Under the pieces are notes generated by a model, which saw only the letters and a program-made list of their open reading frames with translations, was not told the origin of the DNA and made no database searches. This document shows, piece after piece, positions 1 through 9,388 of a stretch of DNA of 37,726 bases (positions are counted from its first letter, which is position 1; every line of letters begins with the position of its first letter). The position numbers and the translations under genes were made by a program. The stretch is from Deinococcus humi (GTDB lineage: Bacteria; Deinococcota; Deinococci; Deinococcales; Deinococcaceae). Location of the stretch: positions 1 through 37,726 of the forward strand of contig NZ_JACHFL010000028.1 of assembly GCF_014201875.1 (NCBI RefSeq), in the 5' to 3' direction.

Positions 1-86
1 GGCGGCATTCGAGCCTGGGATACTTGACGCCCCTGGAAGCCGAGTGCCAGGCTACAGCTGCTTAACCTTAGCGACTCGAAACCGAG

Positions 87-338
87 TCAACCCCAATCTG
101 TCTCTTCCTCAGAGAGCAACCGCACACGCGACAGTCTCTCCTGAATCATGCTGTTGGTCTCAGAATTGATCTCTCCCTGCTCCCTCTTCGCGCAAACCTC
201 ATCAATCGTACGAAGCACAACAAGATCGGAGAGCCCCTTCTGATCGCCCATCTCGATGACGGACCTTATTGCCTGCTCCACCTCGTCAATGGTCAGCACC
301 GTTGGCAGACCATCGACATCAATAACATATTCATCCAT
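87..338 (-). CDS. Small acidic protein, unassigned (83 aa)
   Basis: I do not recognise the family. The frame is open further upstream, but the start at 338 is chosen because an AGGAG box lies 7-8 nt before this ATG on the minus strand; the upstream part has a composition unlike the rest. The protein begins MDEYVIDVDG, is acidic and probably mostly helical after an N-terminal strand, and has no signal peptide or membrane segment. Its size, acidity and neighbourhood resemble polymorphic-toxin immunity proteins, which is inference only. The stop codon overlaps a small hairpin (GACTCG/CGAGTC, 72-87). Confidence 0.6.
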   Translation of the reverse strand: MDEYVIDVDGLPTVLTIDEVEQAIRSVIEMGDQKGLSDLVVLRTIDEVCAKREQGEINSETNSMIQERLSRVRLLSEEETDWG

Positions 339-539
339 ATAAGCTCCTGAAAGTATAAATTCAACCCTGTAAGCGGCTTTTACTGGCGAAATTGGGTGAT
401 TGCTCAATCGGAGCATACCGCCTTTGTTTAAACCTCCCGTTTCATCTTCTTGCCGTACCGAAGTTGGCCTAGAACCAGGGTCCCAGGTGAACCTCGAAGA
501 TGGGTCAGCCACCCGAGGAGAAGCACGTTCCCTCAGAAG

Positions 540-1430
540 TCAAAGCGCCACAGCTGGTGGGGGTTGAGCGTCCTGATCGGAGCTCCGAAAGAGCTGCATG
601 CCCTCCACCACCCCGATGACGCCCAGGGTCAAAGGAATGAACAGAGGCACGATAGCGAGCCCGAGGCCGATCCCAATCAGTCCAAGTGCCAGGCGATTCC
701 GAGCAGACCGTTCCCGGTCCAGGTAGAAGAGGTGCACGCCAAAAGCACCCAGAGACACGGCCAGGAACCCAGCGGTGATGCGCCGCCTGCGCGCGGTCCC
801 AGGCTGTTTCTCCTGATACACGGCCCAGACCAGGAAGACTCCACCGAAGAGCCAGACCAGTGGGATCCCCCAGAGCACCCTGCCTACCACCTGGTCCAGG
901 ACGCCCAGGCGGGGTGCGCAGGCAGGCGGCGGCACCCGGTCCGCACTCCACGTCACCGGCCCACTCACGGCTTCGTTAAAGGCGGCCTGATCCGCAAACT
1001 CCTGGTAATGAGGCGCTTGACGGGTGATCTGAGCGTAGCGCGGTGAGGGTTGCCGCCCCACGAGTTGAAGCACCACCTCGTCCCCGGCACAGCCGGCGCG
1101 CTGCACGCCCCAGTCCATGCGGCCTTCCGGACCCTCCAGGATTCCGTCGGGTTTCCAGGAATCTCCACTGGTGGCGTAGTAGCCAAATCCCAACGGGGTT
1201 CTGAAGGTGTCAAGAATGCCCGGGTCCAGTTGACGCACACCCAGCCAGCCATTCCAGGCCCAGCTGGCTCCGCCGAGATAGAGACAGACCACGGGGATGA
1301 GCAGGAGGCTCGTTCCCAGTGCCAGGCTCCGGTGGGGCCGCCCCCGGGTGAGGAAATGGGTCACTCCCACGAAGATGGCGAGCAAGGGAAGGCCGATCAC
1401 CACAAAGGCCAGGATGGCGAAAATCCCCAT
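540..1430 (-). CDS. Multi-pass membrane protein, unassigned (296 aa)
   Basis: Two hydrophobic segments at about residues 3-25 and 34-56 are followed by a soluble stretch of about 130 residues, then three more segments at about 186-207, 220-238 and 245-268. This suggests five membrane passes with one large domain between the second and third. The soluble part contains Trp and Gly but no motif I recognise. A GTG lies directly before the ATG chosen here, so the protein could be one residue longer. It is transcribed divergently from the gene at 1628; the roughly 200 bp between them must hold both promoters. No function is assigned. Confidence 0.7.
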   Translation of the reverse strand: MGIFAILAFVVIGLPLLAIFVGVTHFLTRGRPHRSLALGTSLLLIPVVCLYLGGASWAWNGWLGVRQLDPGILDTFRTPLGFGYYATSGDSWKPDGILEGPEGRMDWGVQRAGCAGDEVVLQLVGRQPSPRYAQITRQAPHYQEFADQAAFNEAVSGPVTWSADRVPPPACAPRLGVLDQVVGRVLWGIPLVWLFGGVFLVWAVYQEKQPGTARRRRITAGFLAVSLGAFGVHLFYLDRERSARNRLALGLIGIGLGLAIVPLFIPLTLGVIGVVEGMQLFRSSDQDAQPPPAVAL

Positions 1431-1627
1431 CACCGCTGGCTTCCTCGTCGACAGCAGGTGCAGGGGTGGTCAGGGCGCATAGGACCTGCAGTCTGGCACA
1501 GTGGCTCCATCGCCCCCCAGGAGCTGGACAGGGCTGATCCCTTCCGATTCGTGGCATGAGCGCTGCCAGGGATGCTCAGGACTTGAGGGGAAGAAATGCG
1601 GAGGCCAGACAGAACCGTTGCCCTAGC

Positions 1628-2230
1628 ATGGCTCCTATGGGACTTCATTCGCTGACGGATCTGACGGCCCTGGAACCGTTTTCCTTCGGCTTTGCCCTCG
1701 CCCTGTTCGCCCGCTATCCCCTTTGGGCTCAGGACGCCCAGATTGACCCAGAAGAGCGCACCCTCTTCCTGAGGATCCAGGCGTCTGAATCGTCCGGGAG
1801 TGAACTCTGCCTCGAAACCTGGGCGGATCAGGTCGTCGTGGTATTTGAAGGGTGGCATGGCCAATATGGCTGGATTGATAACCAAAAGGTCTACGCCGAA
1901 GCGATTAGCCTCATTGATGAGGTCGTGGAACAAAACTATGGAGCACGACAGTTCATGCTCGGCTCGACGTTGGTTCGTTCAGAGTTTGTGGAACGATCGA
2001 CTCCGCTCGTGGCCGAGGAGCAGGCACGGTCTCGAGCCGGTCACTGGGCCTTTCGCCAGTACCTGTACAAGAACACGCGCGACACCATCCCGGAGGGCAG
2101 AGAGGGTAACGAAGGCCCATCCCCTCTTGGAGTAGTTGAGGGCCCATCAGTCAAGCCGGACGTAGGCCCAAGCGTCTTTGCGAAAACCACCTGGGGCTCT
2201 CGGAGTCATCTTGACCCGGTAGAAGAGTAA
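1628..2230 (+). CDS. Unassigned soluble protein (about 200 aa)
   Basis: The frame is open from 1556, but the first part is low complexity, so the start is placed at the ATG at 1628 (another ATG at 1637 is equally possible). There is no clear ribosome binding site. The middle of the protein alternates strands and helices (for example SELCLETWADQVVVVFEG), and a charged, Gly/Pro-rich tail follows residue 160. No membrane segments are visible. The layout resembles small immunity proteins seen in cytoplasmic toxin-immunity loci, but I cannot name a family. Confidence 0.55.
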   Translation: MAPMGLHSLTDLTALEPFSFGFALALFARYPLWAQDAQIDPEERTLFLRIQASESSGSELCLETWADQVVVVFEGWHGQYGWIDNQKVYAEAISLIDEVVEQNYGARQFMLGSTLVRSEFVERSTPLVAEEQARSRAGHWAFRQYLYKNTRDTIPEGREGNEGPSPLGVVEGPSVKPDVGPSVFAKTTWGSRSHLDPVEE

Positions 2231-2404
2231 CAAAGAGTGCTCAGACGAATGCGCGGACTTTGATGATCTGCGGCGACGGCTGGAGGACGCCTCGAACTCC
2301 TCAACCAGGCCGATCTCGCGCTCCTTTACCTAGTCATCTGAACAGTGGTGTTCACCCACGACGCCTCCACCTACCTGGTTCCAGAGCACCTCGACTGAGG
2401 ACAC

Positions 2405-3142
2405 ATGAACGAGACCCTGCACGGAGCGATCGAGCGACTGTACGAAGTTTTCTCCAGCTATGCCATGCCTGCGCATGTTGACATGTCCCCGTACCGTGAC
2501 CCGGACAGGGTGCTCGGTGCACTGCGCACCTTCCCACTCCGAAGCGTCCCCTCGGACGGGCTCGACGCGTACGCGTTTTGCGCCATCACCACGGTTGGAG
2601 ACGAGAACCTTCTCCGGTATGCCCTGCCGCGCCTGCTCGAACTGATGGTCCGCCGAGAGCTCCTCCCGAACGAGGAGATCGTGCTGAGCAAGCTTGAACT
2701 GGCCGGGTGGCGCACATGGCCGGAACCGGAGTACGCGGCGCTCGAGATGTTCTTTGACGCATGGTGGGTGAGCGTGCTGGACACGTCCTTAGATGGCAGT
2801 GACTGGCGTGCCGAAACGGCGCTATGCGCGTTTGCACAAGCCAACCTCAGCCTCACCCGTTTCCTTCAGGTGTGGGAAGCGCGCGAGGATGTGACGGCCA
2901 CCAACCACCTCGCGAGCACTGTGAGGGCGCTGTACGACAGTGAACGAGGCGAACTCGTGACCACCAACTTCTGGGACGCCCGGCCAGGGCAGGGCGCGCA
3001 GGTGCGGCTGTGGCTGGCGCGCCCTGAAATGCTCACGCGCCTTGAAGATGGTGAGCGACAGGCAGACAAACGGGACGACGAGGAACTCATGGAGAACTAC
3101 GAGATGGCTCTGGCGGCCCTCCGCATCGTGCTCGGTGCTTGA
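2405..3142 (+). CDS. Unassigned helical protein (245 aa)
   Basis: A long clean reading frame with typical GC-rich third positions and a GAGGA box 5 nt before the ATG. The sequence looks all-helical, rich in Leu, Ala, Arg and Trp, with no signal peptide, membrane segment or known motif. A highly charged stretch (ERQADKRDDEELMENYE) lies near the C terminus. It is followed after about 90 bp by the SUKH gene in the same direction. I infer only that it is a real cytoplasmic protein. Confidence 0.7.
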   Translation: MNETLHGAIERLYEVFSSYAMPAHVDMSPYRDPDRVLGALRTFPLRSVPSDGLDAYAFCAITTVGDENLLRYALPRLLELMVRRELLPNEEIVLSKLELAGWRTWPEPEYAALEMFFDAWWVSVLDTSLDGSDWRAETALCAFAQANLSLTRFLQVWEAREDVTATNHLASTVRALYDSERGELVTTNFWDARPGQGAQVRLWLARPEMLTRLEDGERQADKRDDEELMENYEMALAALRIVLGA

Positions 3143-3220
3143 AGCGACTATCTCCATGCACGTCCAGACGCACCTGCGGCGATGCACGAGACAGACCAAA
3201 GCTGAACAGCCACTCTGGAC

Positions 3221-3226
3221 TATCCT
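3221..3226 (+). promoter_or_regulatory. -10 box of a leaderless promoter for the SUKH gene
   Basis: TATCCT lies 6 nt before the ATG at 3233, so transcription would begin at or next to the start codon. The -35 region is not clear. This is the first of several such sites in the window. Confidence 0.45.
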
Positions 3227-3232
3227 GGATGG

Positions 3233-3736
3233 ATGGATCCAGCCGAGGCCGTGATCGACCGGATTGAAGCCCGCGTGCGCCGCAGGCTGGGCGAGCCTTC
3301 CCGACATCTGGGCCCGACGGGTCAACCGAAGGCCAGCGCTTTTGTGTTCCGACGGGGGGACGCCCAGGGCGTGCCAGAGCCCGTGGTACAGGCGTTAGAA
3401 ACGCGTCTGGGTGGACGATTGCCGGCAGTCTACCGGGCGTTCCTGCGGCGTCTCGGGCGCCGGCCACTGGAGCTGTTCAGAGGCAGTGACTTGACCGATC
3501 CGGAGCGGCCCGAAGAATACGAGGAGATCCTCGCGGAAATGCTGGCGCTCAATCCGGAATTTGTGTGGCCCCCATCAGCACATGTGATCCTGACCCACCA
3601 GGGGTATCACCTCGCCTACGTGCTGGCCGATGGCAGCCACGATGGACCCGTATGGTCCCTGACGGAAGGGCAGCCTGGGTGCTTGGCGGACTCCTTTGAG
3701 GCTTATCTGGAAACCGAGGCGGGATACATTTCCTGA
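3233..3736 (+). CDS. SMI1/KNR4 (SUKH) family protein, immunity type (167 aa)
   Basis: The sequence shows the SUKH pattern: an amphipathic helix ending in GGRLPAVYRAFLRRLG (residues 60-75), then strands with VILTHQGYHLAYVL and GPVWSLTEG, and a C-terminal helix DSFEAYL. Length fits a single SUKH domain with a short N-terminal extension. Known bacterial SUKH proteins are mostly immunity proteins that bind and neutralise polymorphic or contact-delivered nuclease and deaminase toxins in the cytoplasm. No toxin gene lies nearby, so this would be an orphan immunity gene. The ATG start is supported by a -10 box 6 nt upstream. Confidence 0.75.
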   Translation: MDPAEAVIDRIEARVRRRLGEPSRHLGPTGQPKASAFVFRRGDAQGVPEPVVQALETRLGGRLPAVYRAFLRRLGRRPLELFRGSDLTDPERPEEYEEILAEMLALNPEFVWPPSAHVILTHQGYHLAYVLADGSHDGPVWSLTEGQPGCLADSFEAYLETEAGYIS

Positions 3737-3740
3737 ACCC

Positions 3741-4178
3741 ATGGAGAGAACCAATTTCCAGCTTGCTGAATTGATCTACCTCGTGCAGGGTGACGAGTGG
3801 TATGACCTTCACAGTGGCTACAAGTTCACGGGACTCCAGTACGATCCGCGGTCCCAGGGCGTCGTCTTGAGCTGGGCAAGGGGACGCTGGGGAGGACCCT
3901 CGCAACCGGCGAAGTTGGCCCTGCGGTTCTCGGGGGTAGATCATTTCTCAGTTCATCCCCGTGATCCCGAACTGCCATATACCGAGGACACCTCGCTGGC
4001 GGAAGTGGCCTACCTCTCGCCAGAAGACCTCAGCGAAAATGAGCTGGGACGAATGGGCATGGAAGAGCAGGCGACGGACCAGAGCTTTCTGATCTTCCAT
4101 TTCCAGAGTGAGCAGAAGATTGTGGTGCGGTCGCAGCAGGTTTCCCTGCACGTTTTTGAGCAACCCGCAGAGGTTTAG
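3741..4178 (+). CDS. Unassigned small protein after SUKH gene (145 aa)
   Basis: The frame is open from 3696, but that part overlaps the SUKH gene, so the ATG at 3741, 4 bp after the SUKH stop, is preferred. The tight spacing suggests co-transcription and coupled translation. The protein is predicted mainly beta (for example KLALRFSGVDHFSV and SFLIFHFQSEQKIVVRSQQV) with an acidic middle. This is the look of small immunity proteins; no family is recognised. Confidence 0.65.
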   Translation: MERTNFQLAELIYLVQGDEWYDLHSGYKFTGLQYDPRSQGVVLSWARGRWGGPSQPAKLALRFSGVDHFSVHPRDPELPYTEDTSLAEVAYLSPEDLSENELGRMGMEEQATDQSFLIFHFQSEQKIVVRSQQVSLHVFEQPAEV

Positions 4179-4361
4179 GCTCAAACAAAGAGATATTTCC
4201 CAACCGCTGTCGCTGTATCTTCAGCGCTAGGAGCGGCTCAAGTGAAGTTGTCCACCACTGAGAAATATTGTGGCTTTCCTTTATTAAAACTCGCGCGAGG
4301 AAACTTTTCGACCAATCTTACGTAATCAAAAAGGAAAGTTCCGTCTCAAGGAGGACACCTA

Positions 4362-5045
4362 TTGGAAATCATGGATGCACTTAAAGAGATAGGCATTACT
4401 GGCCGACTCATCCTCATTCCACTCTTGGTGTACGGCGCATGGAACGTCAGCCTTCGCTTGTTCTCCGACTCGGCCAGTTGGACTACACCCTTTGAGGTGC
4501 GCCGACGCAACCGCGTCAAAATCCTGGATGAGCAGATTCATTCTGAACCAGACCCTGATCTCAAACGCGTTCTCGAGGAACAACGAGGCATGCTGGTGTT
4601 CCAAGAGGCTACCGGCATCGTGACCCTACCAGCCCGTCGCCAGGAACTCATCAAGTTGCAGCAGCGTTGCGCGCACCGGTTCGGCTGGCATGCCATTAAA
4701 AAGGCTCTCCCCCACCTGAAATTCACCGATGAAGGTCACCTCAAACGCGGCGTAAGCCTTTTCGCCCGAGGAGTTATGACTCTCTTCTTGGCATCAAGTG
4801 TCGTCCTCCTTGCTCTGGCCCTCTATGTGGGCCTCTTTATGCAGGCACCAACGCCAGTTACTACCGACACACGGCTGATCTACGCTCTCGCACAGTTTCT
4901 TACCGAGATGCTGCTGTTGGGTTTGGCCATGCTTACGGCGCAGCCAGCGATTCCTATTCTTCGGGCCATCCAGCTGCAACGCTGGATCCTCCCAACCACC
5001 CAGTCTGCTGTTGTCCATACTCCTGAAACGGAAGGAGCCGTCTAA
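4362..5045 (+). CDS. Membrane protein with TTG start (227 aa)
   Basis: An AAGGAGG box at 4348-4354 sits 7 nt before a TTG at 4362, which decides the start; the ATG at 4371 would be too far away. A first hydrophobic segment covers about residues 12-32, a charged cytoplasmic-type stretch with a coiled-coil-like region (VKILDEQIHSEPDPDLKRV) follows, and two more segments lie at about 136-160 and 170-192. Function is unknown. A single-domain effector or a membrane anchor is possible, but nothing in the sequence proves it. Confidence 0.7.
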   Translation: MEIMDALKEIGITGRLILIPLLVYGAWNVSLRLFSDSASWTTPFEVRRRNRVKILDEQIHSEPDPDLKRVLEEQRGMLVFQEATGIVTLPARRQELIKLQQRCAHRFGWHAIKKALPHLKFTDEGHLKRGVSLFARGVMTLFLASSVVLLALALYVGLFMQAPTPVTTDTRLIYALAQFLTEMLLLGLAMLTAQPAIPILRAIQLQRWILPTTQSAVVHTPETEGAV

Positions 5046-5159
5046 GGTGCAAGCGGAGGAAGACGGAACGGTAGAGAAGACACGTGGGCAGCCCCATGAT
5101 CTCGCCAGCAGGCGCAGACGCCACAGGAGCTGGTCTGGGGCCTCAGCCGCATCGCCAGC

Positions 5160-5441
5160 GTGCACCCGCAGCACCGTCGGGAAGCCGTACAGGAAGGCGC
5201 CGCCCGCTTGGTGCAGCTGCTCGATGACGCCGGGTGGGAACGGCATTATTACCGTGTGCTGTGGCGGGCCACCGAAGCGGAATTCCGGGGCTGCCCAGCC
5301 TACGCGCAACTCGCCGCAGCCCTGCAACGTACCCTCGTCTCTAAAGCGGAATTGCACCTGACGCGGCCTGGTGCCTGGTTAATGCATCAACTCCGCGAAT
5401 GTGGCTGGCTCGACGACGTGTACCACGTGAAGTCTGCTTAG
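5160..5441 (+). CDS. Small unassigned protein, N terminus uncertain (93 aa)
   Basis: Helical protein with Trp/His/Tyr-rich motifs (WERHYYRVLWRATEAEF; GAWLMHQLRECGW). GTG at 5160 is the first usual start codon, but the reading frame stays convincing upstream to 5100 (TPQELVWGLSRIAS) and is then cut by a TGA at 5097 without any start codon. The gene therefore either begins with an unusual codon or has lost its true N terminus through a frameshift. No function assigned; it lies just before the helicase gene in the same direction. Confidence 0.5.
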   Translation: MHPQHRREAVQEGAARLVQLLDDAGWERHYYRVLWRATEAEFRGCPAYAQLAAALQRTLVSKAELHLTRPGAWLMHQLRECGWLDDVYHVKSA

Positions 5442-5508
5442 ACGCGAGTAGCAGATCAGCCAACAGGCATCAACAAGGCAACCGAGACTTTTCAGAGGAG
5501 GACCATGA

Positions 5509-8487
5509 GTGTCGTATTTCGCTGAGCAGCCCCCGCTGTTGTTACCGTCGCGTCCTGCGGCGAACGGACTTCGCCGCGCGCAACACGGCGCGTTACAGGC
5601 CGTCGGCGCCCACTTCACGTCGTCGCACGAGCCGTGTCTCCTGGTCCTTCCCACCGGCTCCGGCAAGACTGCCGTGATGACTGCGGTTCCCTTCTTTGTT
5701 CCGGAGTCTGGCTCACCCCGGGTGCTGGTGCTGACTCCTTCGCGGGTGGTCCGCAAACAGGTGGTCGATGAATTCAGATCTCTCTCCAACCTGCGGGCCA
5801 CCGGGCTACTGACCACCACGTTTGCGCCGAAAGTCCTCGAGCTGACGAGTTCCTGCCGAACGCCAGAGGACTGGGAAGATCTCCGCAACTACGACGTGGT
5901 GGTGTCCACGCAGATTCCCGTCAGCCCACGCGAAGGCAAGGTCTGTCCGCCCCCGCCTGATCTCTTCCAGCTGGTGTTGGTTGACGAAGCGCACCACGCT
6001 TCCGCTGACACTTGGAAACGTGCACTGGACGCCCAGCCCAACGCGCGCCACGTGCTCCTGACCGCCACCCCATACCGACGGGACCGCCGCGAGCTCAAGG
6101 CCAACCTGATTTACGCCTACTCGCTACGCCAGGCCGTGGTCGACCGCGTCTTCCAACCCATTCAGTTCATTCCTGTCTCGGCCGAATTTGGCGAAGACGA
6201 CCAGCGCCTATGTGAAGCGGCGCGCGAACTCGTTGAAACGGACCGGCAGCACCAGAAGGAAGCGCGCATTATCGTGCGCACAGACCGGATCCAACACGCC
6301 AAAACCCTTGTTGAGCTTTACCGCCAGCATGGGCTCAAGGTCGAAGCGCTTTACGCCGAAACCGGGAAGCACCTTGATCGGATTTTGAGCCAACTGGAGG
6401 CCGGGGAACTCGACGGCATCGTGGCGGTGGGCATGCTTGGGGAAGGGTTTGACCTGCCCGCCCTGAAAATCGCGGTCGTGCACACGCCCCATAAGTCGCT
6501 CGCCAGTACCCTGCAGTTCGTTGGCCGGATCGCCCGTCAAGCTCCTGAACGGTACGGGGCACCGCGCTTTCTCGCGGTGCCTCGGGCAGTCAATGACATG
6601 ACGAGCGCCCTCTACGGTGAGGATCCGGACTGGGCGGAACTTATTCCGAACCTCGCGGATGCCGCCATCGACGGGGAGCGTGGCCACCGCCGGTTCGTGA
6701 AACGATTCGATCGCCGGGACGGCACGGCGGACGCTATCTCCCTGTATGGTTTGCGGCCGTACCTGTCAGGCACGGTGTATGACCTGGAAGACCCTGTCAA
6801 CCTCTCGACACCGGTCAAGGTCAAAGGAACGACCCTGCTCACGCACGAGGTCATTGAGGACGGGAGCCTGGCGGTCTTTGTCACTGGCCGACCCGACGAG
6901 CCCCGCTGGGCCGGGCACGGGGACCTGGTGTACTCAGACTTCCACCTGACGGTGTACTACCACTACGCTGAAGCCAACTTGCTGCTGGAACACAGCACCA
7001 GCGACGAGATCGCCAAAACGATTCGCACTCAGATTGCCGGGCCGCAGTGCGCGCCTGTTTCCAAAGGACGGCTGTCCGGCGTGCTGGACGGACAAAAGGT
7101 TGTCTATGTGCAACTGGGTCTCGGGAAGACCGGCGCCCTTGGGGACTCGGTGGCCGATTACACGAGTTACGCCTCAAGCGGTAACTTGGCGCAGGCGGTG
7201 CAGGCCAACGCCGCGCGCGTTTCCACGCCACATCACGTGTTTGCCAAAGTGGATGGCGCGCGTTACGTGGGATTCAGCGGCTCTGGCAAGGTGTACTCGA
7301 ATTACCGGGGCACGCTGGAGCAGTTTCTGACGTGGAGCACCGAGGTGACCCGCATTGTCGACAACAGTGACGGCATTCTGCGGTTGCCTGGCCTTCCAGA
7401 AGATTTCCAGACCCGGCCTGTGGACCAGCTCCCCGCCGCCCCGATCGCCGTTGCGTTTGATCACGAAACCTACCAGCGCAATGCCCAGTTCCGGTGGGAC
7501 GACGAGCAGAGGCTCGACATTCTCGACGCCACTCTGCACGTCTTGCAGGCCGATCAGCATACGGTGATCCTCGATATCCTCGATGGCTTTGGGCAGCGGC
7601 GGTGTGGCATTCACTACGACTGCCGGCGCAAGCAGCCGCTCTTGCCGAATGGGCCGGGCGACTCCGCTCTGGTGACCCTGGAGAGCGCCAATGGCCTCAA
7701 CGAGACATTGTCCTTCGGTCAGTACCTACAACGCTATCCGCTGACCTTCTTTCTGCAGGACGGCTCGACGGTGTTCGGCAATGAATTGAAACCCCTATCG
7801 AGCCTGTACACGGACCTGCCAGACGAGTGTTACGTCGACCACGTGAACGGCTGGGACGACTGCGAGGTGCTCAAGGAGTTCTGGACCGATGGCGAGGACC
7901 GGTCACGGTACGCCGGCCGCTTGAGCGTACAGGAAGCCGTTGTGGCACACGCCCAGCAGACATTGGATAACCCCTGGGTCTTGATCGATCATGGCAAAGG
8001 GGAAATGGCCGATGTGATCGCCATCGGTCGGGCGGGGGCTCGTTTCAGGCTGCAGTTCTACCATTGCAAGGGCGCGAAGCCGCCTAAGAAGGCACCGAAA
8101 TACACGCGGCCACTTATGGGGCGGCGGGTGGATGATCTCTACGAGGTCACCGGACAGGCGATCAAAGGCACGCGCTGGGTGCGGCACCCGCTGTTGATCG
8201 ATGAATTTCGGCGACGCTTGGGGGACCGGATGTTTGAGGTGACTGGGCGTGAAGAGGAATTCCGTGCTTGGCTCAATCAGGCGAGTGTGATGCAACTCGA
8301 CTATGAAATGCTGGTTGTTCAACCGGCCCTACGGGTGTTCGAGCGTCAGGACCATGCCCCGGATCGGTGCACTCGCCTCCTTCTGGCTGCCCTGGCCTGG
8401 ACTCAAGGTCAGAACGTCAGATTCAGCATGCTGGGGTGGAACCGCCCGGATCAGATTGCTGCTTGGCATTCTTCACTCGACGACTAA
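5509..8487 (+). CDS. DEAD/DEAH-box SF2 helicase, probable defence protein (992 aa)
   Basis: ATP-dependent nucleic-acid translocase of superfamily 2. Visible motifs: Q-motif-like Gln25, Walker A PTGSGKT (48-54), motif Ia around 73-80, DEAH (159-162), motif III TAT (185-187), motif V GMLGEGFDLPA (308-318) and motif VI QFVGRIARQ (336-344). The helicase core takes up only the first 360-400 residues; the remaining 600 residues carry no motif I recognise and probably specify substrate or partner. The GTG start at 5509 is supported by AGGAGG 7 nt upstream; an ATG 4 nt earlier is followed quickly by a stop. The same-strand neighbour beyond an IS6 element is a nuclease-like gene, so a two-gene defence unit is plausible but unproven. 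The frame is intact. Confidence 0.88.
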   Translation: MSYFAEQPPLLLPSRPAANGLRRAQHGALQAVGAHFTSSHEPCLLVLPTGSGKTAVMTAVPFFVPESGSPRVLVLTPSRVVRKQVVDEFRSLSNLRATGLLTTTFAPKVLELTSSCRTPEDWEDLRNYDVVVSTQIPVSPREGKVCPPPPDLFQLVLVDEAHHASADTWKRALDAQPNARHVLLTATPYRRDRRELKANLIYAYSLRQAVVDRVFQPIQFIPVSAEFGEDDQRLCEAARELVETDRQHQKEARIIVRTDRIQHAKTLVELYRQHGLKVEALYAETGKHLDRILSQLEAGELDGIVAVGMLGEGFDLPALKIAVVHTPHKSLASTLQFVGRIARQAPERYGAPRFLAVPRAVNDMTSALYGEDPDWAELIPNLADAAIDGERGHRRFVKRFDRRDGTADAISLYGLRPYLSGTVYDLEDPVNLSTPVKVKGTTLLTHEVIEDGSLAVFVTGRPDEPRWAGHGDLVYSDFHLTVYYHYAEANLLLEHSTSDEIAKTIRTQIAGPQCAPVSKGRLSGVLDGQKVVYVQLGLGKTGALGDSVADYTSYASSGNLAQAVQANAARVSTPHHVFAKVDGARYVGFSGSGKVYSNYRGTLEQFLTWSTEVTRIVDNSDGILRLPGLPEDFQTRPVDQLPAAPIAVAFDHETYQRNAQFRWDDEQRLDILDATLHVLQADQHTVILDILDGFGQRRCGIHYDCRRKQPLLPNGPGDSALVTLESANGLNETLSFGQYLQRYPLTFFLQDGSTVFGNELKPLSSLYTDLPDECYVDHVNGWDDCEVLKEFWTDGEDRSRYAGRLSVQEAVVAHAQQTLDNPWVLIDHGKGEMADVIAIGRAGARFRLQFYHCKGAKPPKKAPKYTRPLMGRRVDDLYEVTGQAIKGTRWVRHPLLIDEFRRRLGDRMFEVTGREEEFRAWLNQASVMQLDYEMLVVQPALRVFERQDHAPDRCTRLLLAALAWTQGQNVRFSMLGWNRPDQIAAWHSSLDD

Positions 8488-8557
8488 ACGCGCCCGGTGC
8501 CTAATCGTCGGTCACGGATACTGTGTCGATCATTCGCCTGTCAGGTATGAGGTCCGG

Positions 8558-9353
8558 GGGTTCTGGCAACTTAACGCCGGTAGGCTGTGACGGACCGCAA
8601 GCCCTCTCGCCACCGGTTTCCCTCAGCGTCATCGTCTACGCCCTGTGGCTGTACCACCGCTTTCCACTCAGCCAACGGGATGTTCAGGAACTCCTGTATG
8701 AGCGCGGCATTGTCGTCAGCCACGAAACGCTCCGACAGTGGAACATCAAGTTCGCTCCCCTGCTCACCGAAGAGCTGCGCCACCGCGAACCCCACCTGGG
8801 TTCGCGGTGGCATCTGGATAAGGTGCACGTGAAGGTCGGAGGGAGTACGCACTGGTTATGGTGGGCCGTGGATGAGTACGGACATGTGCTCGACATTCTC
8901 CTGCAGGAACACCGAGATACCGAGGCCGCCAAATTCTTTCTCATCCGCTTGCTGGGCGAATACGACGTGCCGAAGGTCGTTCATACTGACAAGCTACGGA
9001 GCTATGGGGCAGCCATCAGAGAACTTCCCGTGCTCCACGGTGTGGAGCATGTCCAAGTCGAGTCGACCGTCCGTTGTAACAACCTTGTAGAGCAGTCGCA
9101 TCGACCGACACGACAGCAGGAACGTGCTCAAGTCGGCTTCTGAGGGCGACGGCGAACCCAGGAATTTCTCGCGCTGCACGCTCGAACCTCGAATCTTCAC
9201 CGCCAGACCCGAACGACCATCCCTGCGTCCCTCAGACGAATGAACCAGACCGCAGCTCTGCACCTCTGGCACGAGGGAATGCAGCAGGTGGCTTGAGGAT
9301 CAAGCCACCTGCTGCTCTTCTGTGACCCCGCTGAGATTAAGCTGCCAGAACCC
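8558..9353 (+). mobile_element. IS6/IS240-family insertion sequence, decayed
   Basis: Terminal inverted repeats are visible: GGGTTCTGGCAACTTAAC at 8558-8575 and, reversed, GGGTTCTGGCAGCTTAAT at 9353-9336 (16 of 18 match). The 796-bp length fits the family. The single transposase gene inside is broken twice. The flanking 8 bp do not match each other, so no target duplication remains. The element sits between the helicase and the nuclease-like gene. Confidence 0.85.
8587..9296 (+). pseudogene. IS6-family DDE transposase, frameshifted and with internal stop
   Basis: The product matches the IS6/IS240 pattern: LSQRDVQELLYERGIVVSHETLRQW, then RWHLDKVHVKVGG, WWAVDEYGHVLD and HTDKLRSYGAA. The first catalytic Asp (HLDKVHV), the second (VDEYG) and downstream motifs are in place. 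Two lesions are seen. Near 8627 one base is missing relative to the remnant copy at 10583, so MTDRKPSRHRF from the GTG at 8587 is out of frame with the rest. At 9141-9143 a TGA interrupts the frame after QVGF, and the missing end (RRRTQEFLALHAR) continues in the same frame to a stop at 9294-9296. It should be inactive. Confidence 0.85.
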
Positions 9354-9376
9354 AACGTACTGCCCATAAGTAAAGT

Positions 9377-9382
9377 TATGCT
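9377..9382 (+). promoter_or_regulatory. -10 box before the nuclease-like gene
   Basis: TATGCT lies 6 nt before the ATG at 9389, a leaderless arrangement. The matching -35 would fall at the outer edge of the IS6 right repeat, so the IS may have changed or replaced the native promoter. Confidence 0.4.
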
Positions 9383-9388
9383 CTGGAC

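Noticed and set aside
450..1559. + strand frames over the membrane protein
   Set aside because: Pro/Arg/His-rich shadow composition; the minus frame has regular membrane segments.
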